64,000 nucleotides of DNA from Perlucidibaca wandonensis (GTDB lineage Bacteria; Pseudomonadota; Gammaproteobacteria; Pseudomonadales; Moraxellaceae): contig NZ_JBHTIT010000001.1 of the NCBI RefSeq assembly GCF_042677145.1, forward strand, positions 310,001 to 374,000. The letters are read 5' to 3'. Below are positions 43,827 to 53,647 of this stretch, in pieces. A program made the translations under genes and the position numbers. How positions within the stretch are numbered: position 1 is the first letter of the stretch; every line of letters begins with the position of its first letter. Below the pieces are notes generated by a model. It ran no database searches, was not told the DNA's origin, and saw only the letters and a program-made list of their open reading frames with translations.

Positions 43827-46235
43827 TTAGTGAAGCTTGGCGCGGCGTAAGCGCAGCGCATTAAACACCACAACCAATGAGCTTAGCGACATGCCTAAGG
43901 CGGCAGCCCACGGCGGCACAAAACCTAAGGCGGCAGGCGGCAAGATGGCCAAGTTATAGGTCACAGCCCAGCGCATATTTTGTTTCACGGTAAGCGCTGT
44001 GCGCTGGGCGAGAGCGAAAGCGGGCGTTAATGCCGCCAGTCGGTCGCCCAAGAGCACGGCATCGGCACTGGTTTGTGCCCAGTCTGTGCCTGAGCCCATG
44101 GCCACGCCACAATGCGCTTGCGCGAGACTAGCGGCATCATTAATGCCGTCGCCAACCATTACGACGATTGCACCTTCGGCCTGCCAAGCGGCAATGCGCG
44201 CTTGTTTTTGCTCAGGGCTTTGCTGGCCATGAACAATGTCTATGCCCAGTTCTTCGCCGATGCTTGCCGGCAGCGCCGAGGCATCGCCCGATAATAAAAC
44301 CGTGATTAAACCCTGAGCGCGGCAATTGGCAATGACTTCAGCCGCTTCCGGGCGCAGCTGGTCGCTTAAGGCAATGCGCAGCAGCGGCTGATGATCTTTG
44401 CTCAGCCAAACCACCAGTGTGTCGTCGGCTTGTTGTGGTGCTTTAGCCAAGGCAAAAGCTGCGTGGCCTATGCGATAACAAGCGCCATCATGCAGTACTG
44501 ACATGCCGAGGCCAGCATGCGCTTCGGCTTTGCCGCTCAGTGTCATTAGCGCAATGTCTTGCCCGGCAACATAGCGGCATAAAGCACGAGCTATTGGATG
44601 GCTTGCGCCAGTCTCCATTGCCGCAACAAAGCTCAAGGCTTGCTCAAGTGGCAGACTGGGCTCGACTAAATCACAGGCGCTAACTTGCAGTGCGCCAACG
44701 GTTAGCGTGCCAGTTTTATCAAATACGATGTGCGTGGCTTCAGGCAACGTGCTTAGCACATGACCACGCGTAACCAAAAAGCCAAGCTCGGCTAAACGCT
44801 GCGTGGCGACGGTTAAGGCCGTTGGCGTTGCCAATGAGAGTGCGCAGGGGCAGGTTGCCACCAGCACCGCGAGCGTTGCCCAGAAGGCTTGTGATGGGTC
44901 AACAAACTGCCAGCCAATATAAACAAAGACGGCTAAAACCAGTACGCGAGCGACGAACCAATGGGCAAGGCTATCGGCGCGTTGGGCAATTGCCGGTTTT
45001 TCTGCAAGCGCGCGCGACATCAGCTGATGCAAAGTCGCCAACACAGAGTCATTACCGCTGCGCACCACGGTTGCGATCAAAGCCTGCTCGCCAGCAATGC
45101 TGCCGGCTAAAATTATCTCGCCTTGACGCTTGCGCAATGCCATCGGCTCGCCCGTGAGCATGGCCTCGCTGACATAGCCCATGTCTTGCTCAAGCTGCGC
45201 ATCCACCGGCACCGTATCACCGGCATCGATGAGAATGCGCTCGCCGGCTACAAGCTCATCACTGGGCGTCGAGTGCCATTGTCCGCTGTGCCAACGCTTG
45301 ACCAAGCGCGGGTTGATGGTGAGCAAGTCAGCCGCGCGTTCGCCGGCGCGCTGGCGGGCTTTTAGCTCGACAAATCGGCTAGTTTGTAAGAAGAAAATAA
45401 ACATACAAACCGAGTCAAAATAAGTCTCACCTTGACCGATGACTGTGGCGTACCAGCTCGCGAAAAATGCACCAATGAGCGCGATCGACACCGGCACATC
45501 CATGGTCAAATGCCGCGCTTTCAATGCCAACCATGCTGAGCGATAAAACGGCCAACCAGCCCAAGCAAACACAGGAATGGTGACTAGGCCTGAGATATAG
45601 CGCATGTAGTCGCGATATTCGGTGTCGATGCCCTGAAATGCGCCCAAGTACAGGCCAATGCCAAGCATCATCGCCTGCATGGTGCCGAGGCCGGCGAGGG
45701 CGACGCGAAAGAGTTGAGTGCGCGCCTGCTGTTTCAGTGCGGCGGCATGCGTGTCGCGTTGGAATGGGCGGGCCTTATAGCCAATATGCTCAAGCTCAGC
45801 CAATACCTGACTTAGCTGAATGGTGTCGTCGTGCCAACGCACGCGCAGTCGATGATTGCTGAAGTTAACGCTGGCCTCAACAATGCCAGCGGACTGCAAT
45901 AAGCGCCGCTCGATAAGCCATGCGCAGGCCGCGCAACTCAAGTTTTCGATGCTCAGCTCGGCAATCGTAAGCTCACCTTGGTGGCTAACAAATTCGCGCT
46001 GCACGGCGGCATGATCGAAACGCGCCAAGAGTTCTGCCGGTGCGGCAGCAAAGGCCGCGCCGGGCTGGCTATCACGACTGAGATAATAATCACTGAGGCC
46101 GCTACTTTCGATGCTCTCCGCCACAGCCAAACAGCCGGGGCAGCAAAATGCTCGCGTTTCGCCAAGCACAATCGCCTGAAATGGGCCAATGCGCTCGGGA
46201 TTAGGCAGGCCGCAGTGATAACAGGAGAGGGTCAC
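43827..46235 (-). CDS. ccoI: Copper-translocating P-type ATPase CcoI/FixI
   Basis: This 802-aa ATPase supplies copper for the CuB site of cbb3 oxidase. It has a Cys-rich N-terminus (SCYHCGLP, FCCPGC), a heavy-metal-associated domain with CAACAW near residue 105, the intramembrane CPC (TCPCALSLATPT), the phosphorylation site DKTGTLTVG, and GDGINDAASLAQAH. The N-terminal double-Cys zinc-finger-like motif separates FixI/CcoI from ordinary CopA. It lies between ccoH and ccoS. Confidence 0.95.
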   Translation of the reverse strand: MTLSCYHCGLPNPERIGPFQAIVLGETRAFCCPGCLAVAESIESSGLSDYYLSRDSQPGAAFAAAPAELLARFDHAAVQREFVSHQGELTIAELSIENLSCAACAWLIERRLLQSAGIVEASVNFSNHRLRVRWHDDTIQLSQVLAELEHIGYKARPFQRDTHAAALKQQARTQLFRVALAGLGTMQAMMLGIGLYLGAFQGIDTEYRDYMRYISGLVTIPVFAWAGWPFYRSAWLALKARHLTMDVPVSIALIGAFFASWYATVIGQGETYFDSVCMFIFFLQTSRFVELKARQRAGERAADLLTINPRLVKRWHSGQWHSTPSDELVAGERILIDAGDTVPVDAQLEQDMGYVSEAMLTGEPMALRKRQGEIILAGSIAGEQALIATVVRSGNDSVLATLHQLMSRALAEKPAIAQRADSLAHWFVARVLVLAVFVYIGWQFVDPSQAFWATLAVLVATCPCALSLATPTALTVATQRLAELGFLVTRGHVLSTLPEATHIVFDKTGTLTVGALQVSACDLVEPSLPLEQALSFVAAMETGASHPIARALCRYVAGQDIALMTLSGKAEAHAGLGMSVLHDGACYRIGHAAFALAKAPQQADDTLVVWLSKDHQPLLRIALSDQLRPEAAEVIANCRAQGLITVLLSGDASALPASIGEELGIDIVHGQQSPEQKQARIAAWQAEGAIVVMVGDGINDAASLAQAHCGVAMGSGTDWAQTSADAVLLGDRLAALTPAFALAQRTALTVKQNMRWAVTYNLAILPPAALGFVPPWAAALGMSLSSLVVVFNALRLRRAKLH

Positions 46236-46256
46236 AATGAGTGAGTAATCAACGAT

Positions 46257-46754
46257 CTATTGCGCTGATAGATCAATATTGCCGTCAGCGGGCAGATTGA
46301 TGTCTTTGCTCATATGCCAATCGCTGGTGCTGAGATCAAGCGTGTAAAACCCGACTGGTGCCTTAGCAAGTTGGCCACGATATTCGCCTGGCGATACCGC
46401 CGTCAGATTCAGTGTTTGATCACGCACTTTTTGCGTCACATGATACAAATTCAGCTTCAGGCTAGCAGGCCACTGCACATCCTTGTTGCCCTGCATGCTG
46501 ACCAAGACCTCGCCAGAAATATCATCGAGGATGATATTTGCATGCATATTGAGCTCGCGCGCGACGTCTACACGCGCGAAGTCCTCATTGATGGACTTGC
46601 CGTCTTGATACCAGTCGCCAGACACCACATCGTCTCGATTCACTACCGCTGTGTAGACAAAGTACAGCGAGCCCATGATAGAGATAAATGGCAAAACAAT
46701 GATGAACCAGACCCAAAATTGGCGGTACCACGGGCGTTGTGCGGTCGTACTCAT
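46257..46754 (-). CDS. ccoH: Cbb3 oxidase assembly protein CcoH/FixH
   Basis: This 165-aa protein has an N-terminal membrane anchor (FWVWFIIVLPFISIMGSLYF) and a periplasmic FixH domain with DDVVSGDWYQDGKSINED. It is required for stable assembly of the cbb3 complex. It is 16 bp after ccoG and 21 bp before ccoI. Confidence 0.9.
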   Translation of the reverse strand: MSTTAQRPWYRQFWVWFIIVLPFISIMGSLYFVYTAVVNRDDVVSGDWYQDGKSINEDFARVDVARELNMHANIILDDISGEVLVSMQGNKDVQWPASLKLNLYHVTQKVRDQTLNLTAVSPGEYRGQLAKAPVGFYTLDLSTSDWHMSKDINLPADGNIDLSAQ

Positions 46755-46770
46755 GCAACTTATCCTCTGT

Positions 46771-48207
46771 TTAGCGGCGTGGCATCATAAAGGTGCTTTC
46801 GGTCGAATCCTGTATGGACTCATCATCGATACGAGTAACCACAAACTCAATATCGGCACTGCGACCCTTCATGTCGGTATCTTGCAGCGTTACGGTTAAT
46901 GGCACCGTGGCGAGTTCGCCGGCCTGCAAGGTCATGTACTTTGTGCCGCCTTCCATGGTGACGGGGATGGAGTCACAGCGAACTTCAATACGGTACTGAT
47001 AGTCTTTTTGCGACTTGTTCTGCACTTTTAGCGTGTAGCTGTTTTCGATTACGCCATCGTAGCTTTCAGTAAAGAGTGCGCCACGATCACGCATGGCCTC
47101 GATGGATAGCGGGGTGCGCATGAAGAGGGCAAAGAGCAGTGCCGAGATCATCACGGTCAGCGCCAAGCTGTAGATGATTAAGCTCGGGCGTAGGAAATGG
47201 TATTTACCATCGCCGGTATTTTCTAACAGATTCTCTGTGGTGTATTTCACCAAGCCACGGGCATAACCCATCTGATCCATGACACTGTCGCAGGCATCAA
47301 TACAGGCTGCGCATTGGATGCATTCGAATTGCAGGCCGTCGCGAATATCGATGCCAGTAGGGCAGACCTGTACGCAGAGTTTGCAATCGATGCAGTCGCC
47401 TAAGCTAACCTCTTCACTGCTTTGATGGCGGCCACGTGAGCCGCGCGGGTCGCCGCGATAGTTATCATAGGAAATAATCAGGGTGTCACGATCAAACATG
47501 ACGCTTTGGAAACGGCCGTAAGGGCAGATGTGCAGGCAGACTTGCTCGCGCATCCAGCCAGCGTTTAGATAGGTTGCGCCGGCAAAAAACAGCATCCAAA
47601 ACAACATCCATGGATCCATGCTGAGCGTGGTGAATTGCTCCCAGAGATCGCGCATGGGCGTGAAATAGCCAATAAAGGCAATGCCGGTGCCGATAGAGAC
47701 GACAGCCCAACCTGAGTGTTTGATTATCCGTTTGATGAATTTACGCAAGCTCATCGGCGCTTTATCGAGGCGCAAGCGGGCGTTACGGTTGCCCTCAGCG
47801 ACTTCCTCGATCCACATAAACACCTTTGTCCATACCGTTTGCGGGCAGGCATAGCCACACCAGACGCGCCCAGCGAGCACGGTTACAGCAAAAAGTGCGA
47901 AGGCGGCAATGATGAATAGCCAAGATAGGAAGAAGAAATCCTCCGGCAAAAAGGTCCACCAGAAAATATAAAAATGTCGATTGGAGAGATCGAATAGCAC
48001 CGCTTGGCGGCCTTCCCAGTCAATCCATGGCAGCAGAAAGAAAACAGCCATGGTGAGATAGAGAGTAACGAGACGAATATTTTGAAATAAACCAGTGATG
48101 GCGCGGGCATGAATTTTTTCACGCTTGGCGTAGAGGTCTGCTGATTTCGGTTGCACCACACGCACGGGGTCTGGAGATAAGTCGCGAGTGGGAATCTGAT
48201 TACTCAT
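46771..48207 (-). CDS. ccoG: Cbb3 oxidase accessory ferredoxin-like protein CcoG
   Basis: This 478-aa membrane protein has several helices, a polyferredoxin part with CIDCKLCVQVCPTGIDIRDG and CIQCAACIDACD, and a C-terminal immunoglobulin-like periplasmic domain. CcoG acts as a cupric reductase for copper delivery to cbb3 oxidase in studied relatives. It starts about 100 bp after the end of ccoP, separated by a small stem-loop, and heads the ccoGHIS group. Confidence 0.94.
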   Translation of the reverse strand: MSNQIPTRDLSPDPVRVVQPKSADLYAKREKIHARAITGLFQNIRLVTLYLTMAVFFLLPWIDWEGRQAVLFDLSNRHFYIFWWTFLPEDFFFLSWLFIIAAFALFAVTVLAGRVWCGYACPQTVWTKVFMWIEEVAEGNRNARLRLDKAPMSLRKFIKRIIKHSGWAVVSIGTGIAFIGYFTPMRDLWEQFTTLSMDPWMLFWMLFFAGATYLNAGWMREQVCLHICPYGRFQSVMFDRDTLIISYDNYRGDPRGSRGRHQSSEEVSLGDCIDCKLCVQVCPTGIDIRDGLQFECIQCAACIDACDSVMDQMGYARGLVKYTTENLLENTGDGKYHFLRPSLIIYSLALTVMISALLFALFMRTPLSIEAMRDRGALFTESYDGVIENSYTLKVQNKSQKDYQYRIEVRCDSIPVTMEGGTKYMTLQAGELATVPLTVTLQDTDMKGRSADIEFVVTRIDDESIQDSTESTFMMPRR

Positions 48208-48262
48208 GGCACCGGTGTCCTAAGGTCAGCGGGGCGTAGATTATACGCGGGGGTGCTGCTGA

Positions 48263-48289
48263 TGAGCTGCGACATATTGCCGCAGCTCA
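48263..48289 (-). terminator. Stem-loop between ccoNOQP and ccoGHIS
   Basis: A 9-bp perfect stem (TGAGCTGCG/CGCAGCTCA) with a 9-base loop lies between ccoP and ccoG. There is no T run, so it may only reduce read-through into the assembly genes or stabilise the upstream message. Confidence 0.35.
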
Positions 48290-48309
48290 CCGATCTCACA
48301 ACAACTAGT

Positions 48310-49194
48310 CTATTTGTGGCTTAGTGAATAAACGTAGGCAGCCATCAAGTGCACACGGTCTGGACCTAGTGTTTTATCGAAGTTAGGCATACGGTTTTTG
48401 CGACCGTAATACACTGTATCGAGCACATGACGCTCAGCACCACCGTATAACCAAATAGTATCGGTTAGGTTAGGTGCGCCAATGGCTTGGTTGCCGCGAC
48501 CGTCAGCACCGTGACAACCGGCACAGACAGCAAAGCGCGGTTCGCCGGCTTTGGCTAGTTCGTTGTCAACATTACGTCCAGACAGTGACAAGGCATAGGC
48601 AACCACTTCTTTCACGCCTTGTTCGCCCATGGCGTCTTTCCATGCTGGCATCACGCCTTGGCGGCCGTGTGTCAATGTCTCAACTAACTTCTCGGGCTCG
48701 CCGCCGTACAACCAATCGTTGTCGGTCAGGTTGGGATAGCCTTGGCCGCCGCGGGCGTTAGAGCCATGGCAGAGCGCGCAGTTGTTGGCGAAAATACGGC
48801 CGGCAATGCGCATGGCACGATCATCTTTGGCCAACTCAGGAATCGGAGTGGCGGCAAATGATTTGTACAGTGGGCCAAACTCGGTGTCGTAGTTGGCTTG
48901 GTCTTGGCTGTGTTCACCATGCGATGTCCAGCCCAAGAGGCCTGGAAACTTGCCAAGGCCGGGGTAAAGCGCGAGATAGCCCAAGGAGAAGGCAATCGAC
49001 AGCCAAAATGAAATCAACCACCAGCGTGGTAGCGGGTTGTTGTATTCCTTAATGCCGTCGTACTCATGACCTGTTGTGCCATCTTCTGCCAAGTCCGACA
49101 GATCCATTTTGCGGGTCCATAGGAGCAACCAGCTCACACCAATGATGTTTGCTAGCGACAGAACGATGATGTAACCACTCCAAAAGTCACTCAT
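48310..49194 (-). CDS. ccoP: Cbb3 cytochrome c oxidase subunit III, dihaem CcoP
   Basis: This 294-aa protein has N-terminal membrane helices and two haem c motifs, CALCHG and CAGCHG, each followed by a distal Met region. It passes electrons from soluble cytochromes to CcoO/CcoN. The WWLISFWLSIAFSLGYLALY helix is typical. It overlaps ccoQ by 4 bp. Confidence 0.95.
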   Translation of the reverse strand: MSDFWSGYIIVLSLANIIGVSWLLLWTRKMDLSDLAEDGTTGHEYDGIKEYNNPLPRWWLISFWLSIAFSLGYLALYPGLGKFPGLLGWTSHGEHSQDQANYDTEFGPLYKSFAATPIPELAKDDRAMRIAGRIFANNCALCHGSNARGGQGYPNLTDNDWLYGGEPEKLVETLTHGRQGVMPAWKDAMGEQGVKEVVAYALSLSGRNVDNELAKAGEPRFAVCAGCHGADGRGNQAIGAPNLTDTIWLYGGAERHVLDTVYYGRKNRMPNFDKTLGPDRVHLMAAYVYSLSHK

Positions 49195-49376
49195 TTTTTA
49201 TCTCCTTTCGGGGTCTGCTTGGCATCGATACCGTGAATCGGATCGGTATCGATAGCCAGTTGTCCATCAGCCTCAAAGCGTTTGCGGTTGGACGGTTTAA
49301 ATGCCCACCAGCAAATAGAGAGGAACGCGATCATCGCCAATATAGTGGCAATGCCATGCAGAGTGCCTTTATCCAT
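49191..49376 (-). CDS. ccoQ: Cbb3 oxidase subunit CcoQ
   Basis: This is a small 61-aa single-helix subunit (TILAMIAFLSICWWAFKPSNRKRFE). CcoQ stabilises the cbb3 complex. It lies two bases after ccoO and overlaps ccoP, as is standard. Confidence 0.9.
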   Translation of the reverse strand: MDKGTLHGIATILAMIAFLSICWWAFKPSNRKRFEADGQLAIDTDPIHGIDAKQTPKGDKK

Positions 49377-49378
49377 GA

Positions 49379-50002
49379 TTAGCGAATCCCCCGATCTTTG
49401 AAGGCGTGACCGAGCTGCTGCAAATACACCACAACAGCATCTAGCTCGCTATGGCCTTGAACAGCATCAGCGGCGCCAGCAATGTCTTCATCGGTGTAAG
49501 GCACGCCAAAACCACGGAATGTTTCCAGTTTTTTCGCGGTCATCTTGCCATCGAGCTGAGTGGTTTCAAGCCATGGGTACGAGGGCATGATGGACTCAGG
49601 CACTACATCGCGTGGATTGTTTAAGTGAGCACGGTGCCATTCGTCAGAATAACGGCCGCCAACGCGAGCCAAGTCTGGACCGGTGCGCTTGGAACCCCAC
49701 AGGAAGGGATGTTCCCAAACCGACTCACCAGCGACCGAGTAGTGGCCATAACGTGCTGTTTCTGCACGTAAAGGGCGCACCATCTGGGTATGGCAAACGT
49801 GGCAGCCTTCGCGGATATAAACATCGCGGCCTTCCATCGCCAATGGGCTTAGTGGCACTTGGCTGCTAACCGGCTGCGTGGTTTCTTTTTGAAAGAACTG
49901 CGGAACTAGCTCCACCAAGGTGGCGAAGCTAATGGCAATAACAATAAAGAAAATCAGCAAGCCTACGTTTGTTTCAACTAACTCATGTTTTGAAGATGCC
50001 AT
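49379..50002 (-). CDS. ccoO: Cbb3 cytochrome c oxidase subunit II, monohaem CcoO
   Basis: This 207-aa membrane-anchored cytochrome c has the haem motif CHVCHTQ near residue 68 and an N-terminal helix LLIFFIVIAISFATLVELV. It accepts electrons from CcoP and hands them to CcoN. It is 11 bp downstream of ccoN. Confidence 0.95.
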   Translation of the reverse strand: MASSKHELVETNVGLLIFFIVIAISFATLVELVPQFFQKETTQPVSSQVPLSPLAMEGRDVYIREGCHVCHTQMVRPLRAETARYGHYSVAGESVWEHPFLWGSKRTGPDLARVGGRYSDEWHRAHLNNPRDVVPESIMPSYPWLETTQLDGKMTAKKLETFRGFGVPYTDEDIAGAADAVQGHSELDAVVVYLQQLGHAFKDRGIR

Positions 50003-50013
50003 GATCGTACTCC

Positions 50014-51438
50014 TTACGCCGCGGCCGGTTGATCTTTTGGCGAATCGTTATAGATGGTCATGGCAACGTTGTAGGCCATGATCAGCATGCCGGTGAGGAA
50101 GAGCAGGCCACCGATTAAACGGCCAACATACATCGGGTGGCTGGCCACTACGCTTTCGATAAAGCTGTAGGTCAGCGTGCCGTCAGCGTTAACTGCACGC
50201 CACATCAGACCTTGTGTGATGCCGGAGATCCACATGGAAACGATGTAGAACACAGTACCAATGGTTGCGAGCCAGAAGTGCAAGTTGATCAGCGGGATGG
50301 AGTACATCGCTTTGCGATCAAACAGGCGTGGAATCAGCACATAGAGTGAGCCGATGGTGATCATCGCCACCCAACCCAAAGCGCCAGAGTGCACGTGGCC
50401 AATGGTCCAGTCGGTGTTATGTGACAGCGAGTTCACGGTTTTGATCGACATCATTGGGCCTTCGAAGGTGGCCATGGCGTAGAACGACAAGGCAACAACT
50501 AGGAAGCGAATGATGGGGTCGGAGCGTAATTTATCCCATGCACCAGAGAGCGTGAGCACGCCGTTGAGCATGCCGCCCCAGCTTGGTGCGATAAGGATGA
50601 TCGAGAACGCCATACCCAGTGATTGCGTCCAGTCAGGCAATGCTGAGTAGTGCAAATGGTGCGCGCCGACCCACATATAGACTGAAATCAAAGCCCAGAA
50701 GTGAACGATCGATAGGCGATAGGAGTACACCGGACGGCCAGCTTGCACGGGTACGAAGTAGTACATCATGCCCAGGAAGCCTGCGGTGAGCAGGAAGCCT
50801 ACGGCGTTATGGCCGTACCACCACTGAATCATCGCATCCATCGCACCGCCATACATGGAGTATGACTTGAAGGCTGAGATAGGGATTGCCATCGAGTTAA
50901 CGACGTGTAGTAATGCGATGGTGATAATAAAAGCACCATAGAACCAGTTAGCCACATAGATGTGCGAGGTTTGGCGCTTCACGATGGTGCCGAAGAACAC
51001 CACGGCATAGGCAATCCAGACCACCGTAATGAGAATGTCGATAGGCCATTCAGCCTCGGCATACTCCTTCGTTGAGGTCAGGCCCATGGGTAGCGTGATG
51101 AATATCAAAATGATGACGAGCTGCCAGCCCCACATGACAAAGCTTGCGAGTCGCGGCAAATATAGCGGCGCCATACAGGTGCGCTGTACTACGTACAATG
51201 ACGTTGCCATCAATGCCGTGCCACCAAAAGCAAAGATCACCAAGTTGGTGTGCAATGGGCGTAGGCGACCGAATGAGAACCAAGCGGTATCGAAGTTTAA
51301 AGCCGGCCAAGCGAGTTGTGAGGCGATGATCACCCCAACACTCATACCAATAATGCCCCAGAAAATAGTCATGATGGCGAGCTGCCTAACTACCTTCATA
51401 TGGTATTGCGGATGGGCGACTGTCTGTGCGTGGGACAT
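50014..51438 (-). CDS. ccoN: Cbb3 cytochrome c oxidase catalytic subunit I CcoN
   Basis: This 474-aa haem-copper oxidase subunit has about twelve membrane helices. Haem and CuB histidines are visible in RPLHTNLVIFAFGG, QWWYGHNAVGFLLT, WVGAHHLHYSALPDW and WTIGHVHSGALGWV. It reduces oxygen to water with high affinity. The divergent glnK lies 400 bp away; a possible weak FNR/Anr-like site lies between them. Confidence 0.96.
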   Translation of the reverse strand: MSHAQTVAHPQYHMKVVRQLAIMTIFWGIIGMSVGVIIASQLAWPALNFDTAWFSFGRLRPLHTNLVIFAFGGTALMATSLYVVQRTCMAPLYLPRLASFVMWGWQLVIILIFITLPMGLTSTKEYAEAEWPIDILITVVWIAYAVVFFGTIVKRQTSHIYVANWFYGAFIITIALLHVVNSMAIPISAFKSYSMYGGAMDAMIQWWYGHNAVGFLLTAGFLGMMYYFVPVQAGRPVYSYRLSIVHFWALISVYMWVGAHHLHYSALPDWTQSLGMAFSIILIAPSWGGMLNGVLTLSGAWDKLRSDPIIRFLVVALSFYAMATFEGPMMSIKTVNSLSHNTDWTIGHVHSGALGWVAMITIGSLYVLIPRLFDRKAMYSIPLINLHFWLATIGTVFYIVSMWISGITQGLMWRAVNADGTLTYSFIESVVASHPMYVGRLIGGLLFLTGMLIMAYNVAMTIYNDSPKDQPAAA

Positions 51439-51839
51439 AGCTGCTTCCTGTTTAACAGATTAGAACGTCAGACGAACACGTCAGAGGTTGCGCACTAAGC
51501 ATGCAATCGCAGGGGCTTCTGGGCAACTCGGCAAGTGTCGGACATGCTGCTAAATAACCTTTCAACATCAGTGGGTATATTTAGACGGGCGCATTTTAGT
51601 GCCAATAGCGTTTTGGTGCACCGACAAAATGCAGCTAATTGGCCTTTTTTTGCTTTTATTTACAACTCATCAACACGAATGTGCGTTTAATTTGCATGTT
51701 TTGGTGGGTTTTTGACGATGGCCTAAGAGACCTCATTGAAAATAGGTTATGGGAGAAATCACTAACTCTGGGTATGCTATCTCACGAGTTTAATGATGCT
51801 CTTCCTACCTAACCTCATTGCAACCTCAAGGACTCACTT
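51439..51839. other. Intergenic control region between ccoN and glnK
   Basis: This 401-bp gap holds no gene that I can support. It must carry the promoters of both divergent operons. On the minus strand, TTGATGAGTTGTAA (51660-51673) has one perfect FNR/Anr half-site (TTGAT) and a poor second half, about 220 bp upstream of ccoN. A GGTGCACC palindrome near 51615 could be an activator site. A sigma-54-like sequence near 51640 has wrong spacing and is rejected elsewhere in this report. Confidence 0.45.
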
Positions 51840-52178
51840 ATGAAAATGATCTCTGCCGTGATTAAGCCGTTCAAACTCGATGATGTACGCGAAGCATTGT
51901 CTGGCATTGGCATTACTGGTCTTACCGTCACCGAAGTTAAAGGCTTTGGTCGTCAGAAAGGCCATACCGAATTGTATCGTGGTGCCGAGTATGTGGTCGA
52001 TTTTGTTCCTAAGGTTCGTCTTGATTTAGCCGTCAGTGATGAGCAGGTCGACAGCGTGATTGAAGTTATTACGCAAGCTGCTGGAACCGGAAAAATTGGT
52101 GATGGCAAAATCTTTGTTAGCAATTTAGAGCATGTTGTGCGCATTCGCACAGGTGAAACCAACGACGACGCCATTTAA
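51840..52178 (+). CDS. glnK: Nitrogen regulatory PII protein GlnK
   Basis: This 112-aa PII signal protein has the uridylylation site Tyr51 in the T-loop (ELYRGAEYVVDF), the B-loop TGKIGDGKIFV and the C-terminal VVRIRTGE. Its pairing with amtB 25 bp downstream marks it as GlnK rather than GlnB. It would block the ammonium channel when nitrogen is plentiful. This ties the locus to the same nitrogen control as the nas genes. Confidence 0.95.
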   Translation: MKMISAVIKPFKLDDVREALSGIGITGLTVTEVKGFGRQKGHTELYRGAEYVVDFVPKVRLDLAVSDEQVDSVIEVITQAAGTGKIGDGKIFVSNLEHVVRIRTGETNDDAI

Positions 52179-52203
52179 GGCTCAGTGTTTTGAGGAGAGC
52201 ATT

Positions 52204-53511
52204 GTGTATTTTCGCAAACTGGCCGTAGGCCTATCTGCTGTCGCTTGCGCCAGCCCAGTGTTCGCGGCCGATGCCGCGCTTAGTTCAGGTAATACAGCCT
52301 GGATTTTAACAGCCACGGCCTTAGTGCTATTCATGACTCTCCCGGGCCTGGCCTTATTCTATGGCGGCTTGGTTCGTACCAAGAATGTGCTTTCAGTCCT
52401 TATGGCGTGCTTTGCTATTGCCGGTGGTGTGAGCATTTTATGGTTGTTTGGCTTGTATTCCCTGACTTTTGGCGATGGTGGCAGCCTTCAGCCAGTCATT
52501 GGTGATCTATCGAAAGCCTTTTTTCAGGGCATTAGCACCGACTCCATGCAAGGTGACATCCCCGAAATACTGTTTGTCGCCTTCCAGATGACCTTCGCCA
52601 TCATCACTCCAGCACTCATCATCGGTGCGTTTGCCGAGCGTATGAAGTTCTCGGCGATGCTGATCTTTTCGATGCTATGGACTGCTGCTGTCTATGTACC
52701 GGTGGCGCATTGGGTCTGGGGTGGCGGCTTTTTAAGTCAGCTCGGTGTGATCGATTTCGCCGGTGGTATCACCGTGCACATCACGGCCGGTGTTGCGGCT
52801 TTAGTTGCTGCTCTGGTGATTGGGCCGCGTAACGGCTTTCCAAAGCATGCTATGCCACCGCATAACCTGACTATGTCCGTAACAGGTGCAGGTATGCTCT
52901 GGGTCGGCTGGTTTGGTTTTAACGCCGGTTCTGCACTCGCTGCCAATGGTTCGGCAGGCATGGCCTTATTGGTGACACATATTTCGGCCTCGGCCGGCGC
53001 ACTGATGTGGATGGCCTGTGAGTGGAAGCGCTTCGGCAAACCTTCAATGCTGGGAATTGTCACCGGTATGGTGGCAGGCCTTGGGACTATCACTCCAGCG
53101 TCTGGAAATGTTGGGCCGATGGGGGCGTTGCTTATTGGTCTATTGGCTGGTTTGGTCTGTTTTAACATGACTCAAATTGTTAAACGCCGCTGGGAAATTG
53201 ATGATTCGCTTGATGTTTTCCCTGTGCACGGCATTGGCGGTATTTTGGGTACGCTGTTGGTCGGCGTGCTTGCCAGTCCGAACTTGGGCATTTTTTCAGG
53301 CCAAGGTTTTTCGGGCGCCAATGACAGTATTGCGAGCCAGTTCGGAGTACAGGCACTTGGTGTTGGGGTTACGATTATTTATACCGCTGTGGTTACTTGG
53401 GGCTTACTCAAGCTGACAGGACTAATCACTCGTGGCTTACGCGTCAGCAGTGAGCAAGAGCGGACAGGTTTGGATTTGGCGCTGCATGATGAGCGTGGTT
53501 ACGACCTCTAG
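52204..53511 (+). CDS. amtB: Ammonium transporter AmtB
   Basis: This 435-aa channel has a signal sequence (LAVGLSAVACASPVFAA) and eleven helices. Characteristic stretches are FYGGLVRTKNVLSVLMACF, GAFAERMKFSAM and the pore region VHGIGGILGTLLVG. The frame is open from 52132, overlapping glnK, but the GTG at 52204 follows GAGGAG by six bases and fits the family, so I take it as the start. It forms an operon with glnK. Confidence 0.93.
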   Translation: MYFRKLAVGLSAVACASPVFAADAALSSGNTAWILTATALVLFMTLPGLALFYGGLVRTKNVLSVLMACFAIAGGVSILWLFGLYSLTFGDGGSLQPVIGDLSKAFFQGISTDSMQGDIPEILFVAFQMTFAIITPALIIGAFAERMKFSAMLIFSMLWTAAVYVPVAHWVWGGGFLSQLGVIDFAGGITVHITAGVAALVAALVIGPRNGFPKHAMPPHNLTMSVTGAGMLWVGWFGFNAGSALAANGSAGMALLVTHISASAGALMWMACEWKRFGKPSMLGIVTGMVAGLGTITPASGNVGPMGALLIGLLAGLVCFNMTQIVKRRWEIDDSLDVFPVHGIGGILGTLLVGVLASPNLGIFSGQGFSGANDSIASQFGVQALGVGVTIIYTAVVTWGLLKLTGLITRGLRVSSEQERTGLDLALHDERGYDL

Positions 53512-53527
53512 GTTTTGCCTATCAAGT

Positions 53528-53567
53528 GATGGCTTCGCAGTGCGCTGTTGCGCGCTGCGAAGCCATC
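53528..53567 (+). terminator. Long stem-loop after amtB
   Basis: An 18-bp stem (GATGGCTTCGCAGTGCGC with its complement, one G-T pair) is closed by a TGTT tetraloop 16 bases after the amtB stop. A T-rich stretch follows loosely. It very likely ends the glnK-amtB transcript. Confidence 0.7.
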
Positions 53568-53647
53568 GTGTAGTTTCGGCATTCGGTTTTGTTTTCCGAT
53601 ATTAACCCTGAATTTATAGCGCTGAGTCGCTTTAGGAGATTGCAACG

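Noticed and set aside
51639..51656. Sigma-54-like site upstream of glnK (TTGGC then TTTGC)
   Set aside because: The GG-to-GC distance is 11 bases instead of the obligatory 12.
51660..51673. FNR/Anr box for ccoN
   Set aside because: Only one half-site fits; listed as a weak note in the intergenic entry, not as a site.
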